From positions 3,348,001-3,412,000 of the forward strand of contig ML058493.1 in the NCBI GenBank assembly GCA_003013855.2: a stretch of DNA of 64,000 bases. Direction: 5' to 3'. This stretch comes from Liriodendron chinense (Eukaryota > Streptophyta > Magnoliopsida > Magnoliales > Magnoliaceae). Below, piece after piece: positions 59,780 to 64,000 of this stretch (its first letter is position 1; each line of letters opens with the position of its first letter). The position numbers and the translations under genes were made by a program. The notes under the pieces were generated by a model. The model was given only the letters and a program-made list of their open reading frames with translations, did no database searches and had not been told where the DNA came from.

Positions 59780-59995
59780 GGTTCTGTACTCGACGCCTCC
59801 GATCACGTGTGAAAAGGTTCTTTGATGTTTGTTGGTAATACAGTCCATTGAAAGCCACTATCAGTGTGGACCGACCAGACAGTACTGGACCCCGTTCACA
59901 TGCTATAAGTTGCTGTCTTCTTCAAGGTTTTTGTAATAGGTTCTTTTCTCTCCTTGAAACATCTCTGTAGAAGAGAGAGCAAGGGAGGAGGGACC
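59780..59995 (+). promoter_or_regulatory. Proximal promoter and 5' leader of the eugenol-synthase-like gene
   Basis: Contains a G-box CACGTG (59804-59809) and a TATA-like TATAAG (59904-59909), 87 bp before the ATG. The leader holds gagagagcaaggg and ends in a good start context (gaccATGGC). This is the whole non-retroelement upstream sequence, because the copia LTR begins immediately before it. The site functions are inferred from motif and spacing. Confidence 0.55.
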
Positions 59996-62900
59996 ATGGC
60001 CATTCAAAACAAGATCCTGATCATTGGAGCAACTGGGTATCTTGGGAAATACATGGTGAAGGCAAGCATCTCAATGGGCCATCCTACGTATGTTTATGTG
60101 AGGCCCACCATCAACAATAACAACCCTTCCAGGCTAGAGTTATTACAGGAATTTGAGTCCATGGGAGTGAAGGTTTTTCAGGTACATGTATTTTCACTTG
60201 AGTTTCAACTTAGAAAAATGAAAGTGGAATTACAATGTTGGGTCCATTTGATAGGCTCACCTCTCGGCGATCTGACCTGATTATATAGTGAGTGAACACA
60301 TGCAAGATGTTGTTGAGGATTCCGGCATGGAGAGAGTAATGCATTATAGATAACGCTTTTTGCTTTCCTTTTTTTCTTTTTTATTTTTTTGCCTCTTTTG
60401 CTGATTGAACGTCCACCCTTAAAAACTTCCCAGGGCCTACGGTGACGTTTATTTGCCTTTCAACCTGTTGATAAGGCCACACAGACCTGGATGAAGTGAA
60501 AACACAAATATCAGCTTGATCCAAAACTTCTGTGGCCTCAAAGAAGTTTTCAACTGTGAGAATTCAATTTCCACTGTTTCCTGTGGTGTGGTCCACCTGA
60601 GATTTGGATCTGCCTCATTTTTGGGCCCATGCCCTTAAATGAGGTGGACAAATGGATGGACAGCGTGGATAAAAAAACATACATGATGGTGGGGCCCACA
60701 CAGCTTTGACACCAGCCCGGGGGCTGGTGTTGGGGTCACTAGCCAATCCGCGTCTTTGCTTTTTACGTAACACGTACGAACCAGCAGTAGAAGTGGGGTC
60801 CACCACTTCTAGAACCATGTCAACTCAGTGCACACAGATGGCCCACCTGATTGGGTCATGACAAGGGGCTACTGCCCCTTGTGGGATGATCCTAATCGCA
60901 GCCAATCCAGTATCACTTACTTTACCGGACCACCATGCTGTCCAGTGTGCTGCACCGTGCTGTGGGATCCTAACTTGATATATTTGTCCTATCCACTGTC
61001 CATTCATTTGTGAGATCATTTTAAGGTGTAGGGCCGCTATCAAGTGGACCACACCAAAAGGAAACAGACACCTACTAGTGAATACTTCCTAAAGCTCCCT
61101 GTAATGTTTATTGCCAACCAACCTATCTGTAGGGCCCGAGCACAATTTTATCCCAGCCATCCTTTGGCGGAGACCACCTGAGGTATAATCCACATCAAGG
61201 TAGGCCCCACATGATGGACAATTCACATCAAAGGTTGGCCCTAATGATGAGTGGCCCATATCCCAGGCGGGCCCTGCATGATGGACGACCCACATCAGAG
61301 GTGAGCCCCACATGAAGGTCCACATCAAAGGTGGGCTCCCCATGATGGGCAGTGGATATTATTGGTGAGCCCCACTTGATGAATGGCCAACATCAAAGGT
61401 GGTCCCTAAATAATGAACGATGCACATTAAAGGATGGGACATAATGATGAATGACCCACATCTAAGATGGGGCCCGCATGATGGACTGCCCAGATCAAAG
61501 GTGGGGCCCACGCAATGAGTGGTTCACATCAAAGGTTGGCCCCACATGATGGATGGTGGATGTCCAGGGGCTAAACAGACTTGAGAGATAAATTACTTAT
61601 GATGTTGGAAGCCAAACATGCTTTTCTAATTTTGGGTTGATAAGGATGTTGTTTACCAAACATAATTATCAAGTGAATAAGTGGAAACTACAATAAGCTA
61701 CTTATGGGCATAAGTAGCTTAACCAAAGTAACTTATAGATAAATTTTTGTATTAAGCCTATGAATGAGTGTACAAAGAATGTGTTGTAAATTTCAGAGGG
61801 TGTGCGTAATTAGGTGATTAATAGGTTCATTACTGTAATTATAACATAAATATAGGTGTTTAACTATAATTTTCCATTTTAAAATTAATGGTGACTTGTC
61901 CTTCTCACTTGTGTCACTCATGTACAGGTATACCAACCATCCAAAACGTAGGAAAAAATAGATGACTTACATCCAAAATCACAATGACCAAAAATAGTAT
62001 CCACCGAATTGATGGCTACCAGATAGATCTTGTGGGGCCCACTAATATACTCAGCCCACATAATCCCAGATCCAAGCCATTGATCTTGTGGGGCCAACCT
62101 AATAGAAGTCTTACGATATGCCATCCAATCTATTCATCGAATGCACCTTCCAAGATGTGTGGACATTTTAAAACTCTGGCATTCCAACTCAGGTGGTCCA
62201 CACCTGATGCGCCTAATTTTTGTGAAGCAGAGTGAGCTCGAAGAGGTACACTTGATGGATACTCACATGACGGTGGGACCAATACACAACGTTGTGGAAT
62301 AAGCTTACCCTTGAAGCACTGCAGAGGAATTGGACTCACTGATCATGTTTGCCAAGAGCACAATTTTCATGTTGATACGAATTGAAATTATCACTTACAC
62401 CTGTATTAAAACTGTTCAAGGGTGCATTTGGTTTCGCCGAATATCATGATTTTCAATGATTATAAAGTCTAATTTTGTGACTAGTATCATGAACTTTCGT
62501 GATATTTGCTGTAACCAAACGCACCCTAGAAGAAATACCTTTGACTAGTAAGCTTTCTACCATTCAATGTTAATTTATATTAATTTGTTTTTTCCGCTCC
62601 TACGTTTTCTAAGAATTTCTAGTTCATCTTCTTCTTCCTTTTTTTTTTCTTTTTTTTTTTTTCTGGTAAAGGGAAATTTAGATGAGCACGAGAAGCTCGT
62701 CTCTACATTTCGACAAGTAGATATCGTGATCTCGACGCTTGGGATTCCTCAGCATAAAGATCAATTTAAAATCTTGGATGCCATGAAGGAGGCTGGTACT
62801 ATTAAGGTAACTGTACTAATGATTTCTAGAGAGCTTCAAATGCTAGCAAGGAGATTTTTAGGAGGCAACACTTGTGAATATGTCACATGTTGGCAAGAAC

Positions 62901-63951
62901 AAGGCAAATCATTAAATGAGCCCCACTGTTAACTAGCCCCACTCTCAACTTGACTCTTGTTGTCAGATCTATTGTCCGCATACAGATCATCTGATGAGTG
63001 GAGAATGGGCTTTGATCTGGTTGCAATGTGCCGTGTTCGCACACTTGTTGTGGATCAACTCTTATGGCAATGGGTTGGGTCGACCCATGGGTTAATTAGC
63101 CCAACCTGCTTATTTGCCGAGTTTGAGCCACATTGGGTCAGGCCCAGCTAGAAATGAGCCCATTTAGATAAATGGGTTGAGCTCGGGTCTAGACTGATCC
63201 ACCCATATAGTGGATCAATTGACAGTGCCGAATGACCCAAACGGCTTGACCATAACCCGAAACGAAACATCTGTAGTATTCATTTCCCTAGACTAAGATG
63301 TTTTAGTATTTCCTTACTGCTTCTACCATAACCAGTTACAACTAATAGGTCAGGTTGAGTAGGGCTCTGGCTCGGGCTCCATAAATTTTAATTAGGTGGT
63401 CAGGTGACCAGGAAATGGGTTGTGGGTCAGGTTAGGGCCAGGGTTTTCGGCATGTTTTGTAAATGGGCTGAGCTTGGGCTGACCTGACCTGACCTGACCT
63501 GACCAAACCCGGTCCATTGCCAGGCCTACTATTTACATTTCTATAGTTCCTTTCCAATGCTTTGGGTTGCGTATGGACTATAAAAAAGAAAGGAATTGCA
63601 AACGTTAGAACTAATGAAGAGGAAATCAAGAAAGAAACTGTGATTATGCTTCCTATTCAAATATTTTCCACCTAATCTAAAATAGTCCTCTCTCATTCTT
63701 GTCTCTGTCTATTGCTTTACAGAGGTTTGTCCCATCAGAATTTGGTTGTGAAACCGATCGAGTATCTGCGCTCCCTCCCTTCCAAGCCATCATTGATATT
63801 CGGAAGGAGGTGCGACGAGCCACTGAAGCATCTGGGATCCCATACACCTTCATAACTGCAAATTGCTGTGCTGCATACTTTGTCGATTTTCTGTTACATC
63901 CCCATGAGGAAAGAGATGAAGTTCTCATCTACGGCACTGGCGAAGCAAAAG
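59996..63951 (+). CDS. Eugenol/isoeugenol-synthase-like NADPH reductase, 5' three exons
   Basis: Exon 1 59996-60181 (62 codons), exon 2 62672-62806 (45 codons), exon 3 63723-63951 (76 codons plus one base), all with GT/AG borders. The gene runs off the window; the family is about 310-320 residues, so roughly 60% is visible. Exon 1 starts MAIQNKILIIGATGYLGKYM, with the GATGYLG dinucleotide-binding loop. Exon 2 reads GNLDEHEKLV, VDIVISTLGIPQ and DQFKILDAMKEAG. Exon 3 reads RFVPSEFGCETDRVSALPPF, IPYTFITANCCAAYF and LIYGTGEAK. LDEHEKLV, ALPPF and YGTGEAK are typical of eugenol and isoeugenol synthases, which reduce coniferyl acetate in the cytosol. The catalytic Lys of basil EGS1 (position 132) aligns with Arg134 here, with Lys135 next to it. 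PCBER or another isoflavone-reductase-like activity remains possible. Confidence 0.85.
60401..60710. mobile_element. Truncated foldback MITE in intron 1
   Basis: Runs from gattgaacgtccaccctta through aaatatcagcttgatccaaa to ggtggggcccacacagc. Right arm and core are present, left arm is missing. Confidence 0.7.
61175..61570. repeat. ~33-bp minisatellite in intron 1
   Basis: Same unit as the arrays at 6690-7196 and 22418-23315 (ccacatgatggac...cacatcaaaggt). About eleven degenerate copies inside the 2.49-kb first intron. Confidence 0.8.
61571..62671 (+). other. Rest of intron 1
   Basis: AT-rich intron sequence ending in a long pyrimidine tract (about 62628-62663) before the acceptor ggtaaag of exon 2. 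No further gene. Confidence 0.6.
63481..63504 (+). repeat. (GACCT)n microsatellite in intron 2
   Basis: Nearly five gacct units, inside a ggtcaggtt/gggttgggtc-rich stretch (63070-63520) that resembles a decayed low-complexity MITE. Confidence 0.75.
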
Positions 63952-64000
63952 GTATCTAAAAACACTCCCAATATGGGAAATGGCAAGGGTATCTAGGCAT

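Noticed and set aside
59780..59995. The eugenol-synthase-like gene using an upstream ATG in the copia LTR
   Set aside because: The first ATG with the family's N-terminus is 59996, in good context; frames upstream are not linked in frame with it.

Overview
This is a repeat-rich nuclear window from a flowering plant. It has plant introns, plant-type Ty3/gypsy and Ty1/copia retrotransposons, CACTA and hAT transposons, and exons of plant gene families. A magnoliid is my guess, from the phenylpropene-synthase-like gene and the abundant foldback repeats rich in gggcccacc/gtggtccac; this is inference, not proof. No rRNA, tRNA or CRISPR was found.

Only one intact-looking host gene is present. It is a eugenol/isoeugenol-synthase-like NADPH reductase of the PCBER/isoflavone-reductase family, at 59996 to beyond the right edge. 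Three exons are visible and the rest lies outside the window. Its ATG is only 216 bp downstream of the 3' LTR of a decayed Ty1/copia element (54182-59779) in the same orientation.

Region by region: 0-6.7 kb is non-coding DNA with a 460-bp duplication, a hAT MITE with 8-bp target duplications, a foldback MITE and a MITE carrying G-boxes. 6.69-23.3 kb is a ~33-bp minisatellite split by a 15.2-kb CACTA transposon (element 1, TSD ACA). Element 1 carries fragments of unrelated host genes, all on the minus strand: endosulfine, a receptor-like protein, a VMP1/KMS1 membrane protein, an ERECTA-type LRR, ketol-acid reductoisomerase and another LRR kinase-type exon. 23.8-28.8 kb holds foldback MITEs and LTR remnants. 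28.8-49.5 kb is a three-level nest. An old LTR-like repeat contains a Ty3/gypsy element (29719-47695, tRNA-Asp primer site, Athila/Tat-like). Its 3' LTR is split by a second CACTA transposon of the same family (element 2, 38643-47050, TSD AAT), which lies in the opposite orientation. 49.5-51.35 kb holds further gypsy LTR pieces. 51.36-53.9 kb is a truncated antisense copia element, and 54.2-59.8 kb is the nearly full-length decayed copia.

The main biological story is transposon-driven. Two related CACTA elements without a recognisable transposase act as exon collectors (Pack-CACTA type). One internal duplication in element 1 looks like a filled/empty pair recording the gain or loss of one captured exon. 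The retroelements are dead: most in-frame stops sit where Gln or Trp is expected, which suggests decay by methylcytosine deamination.
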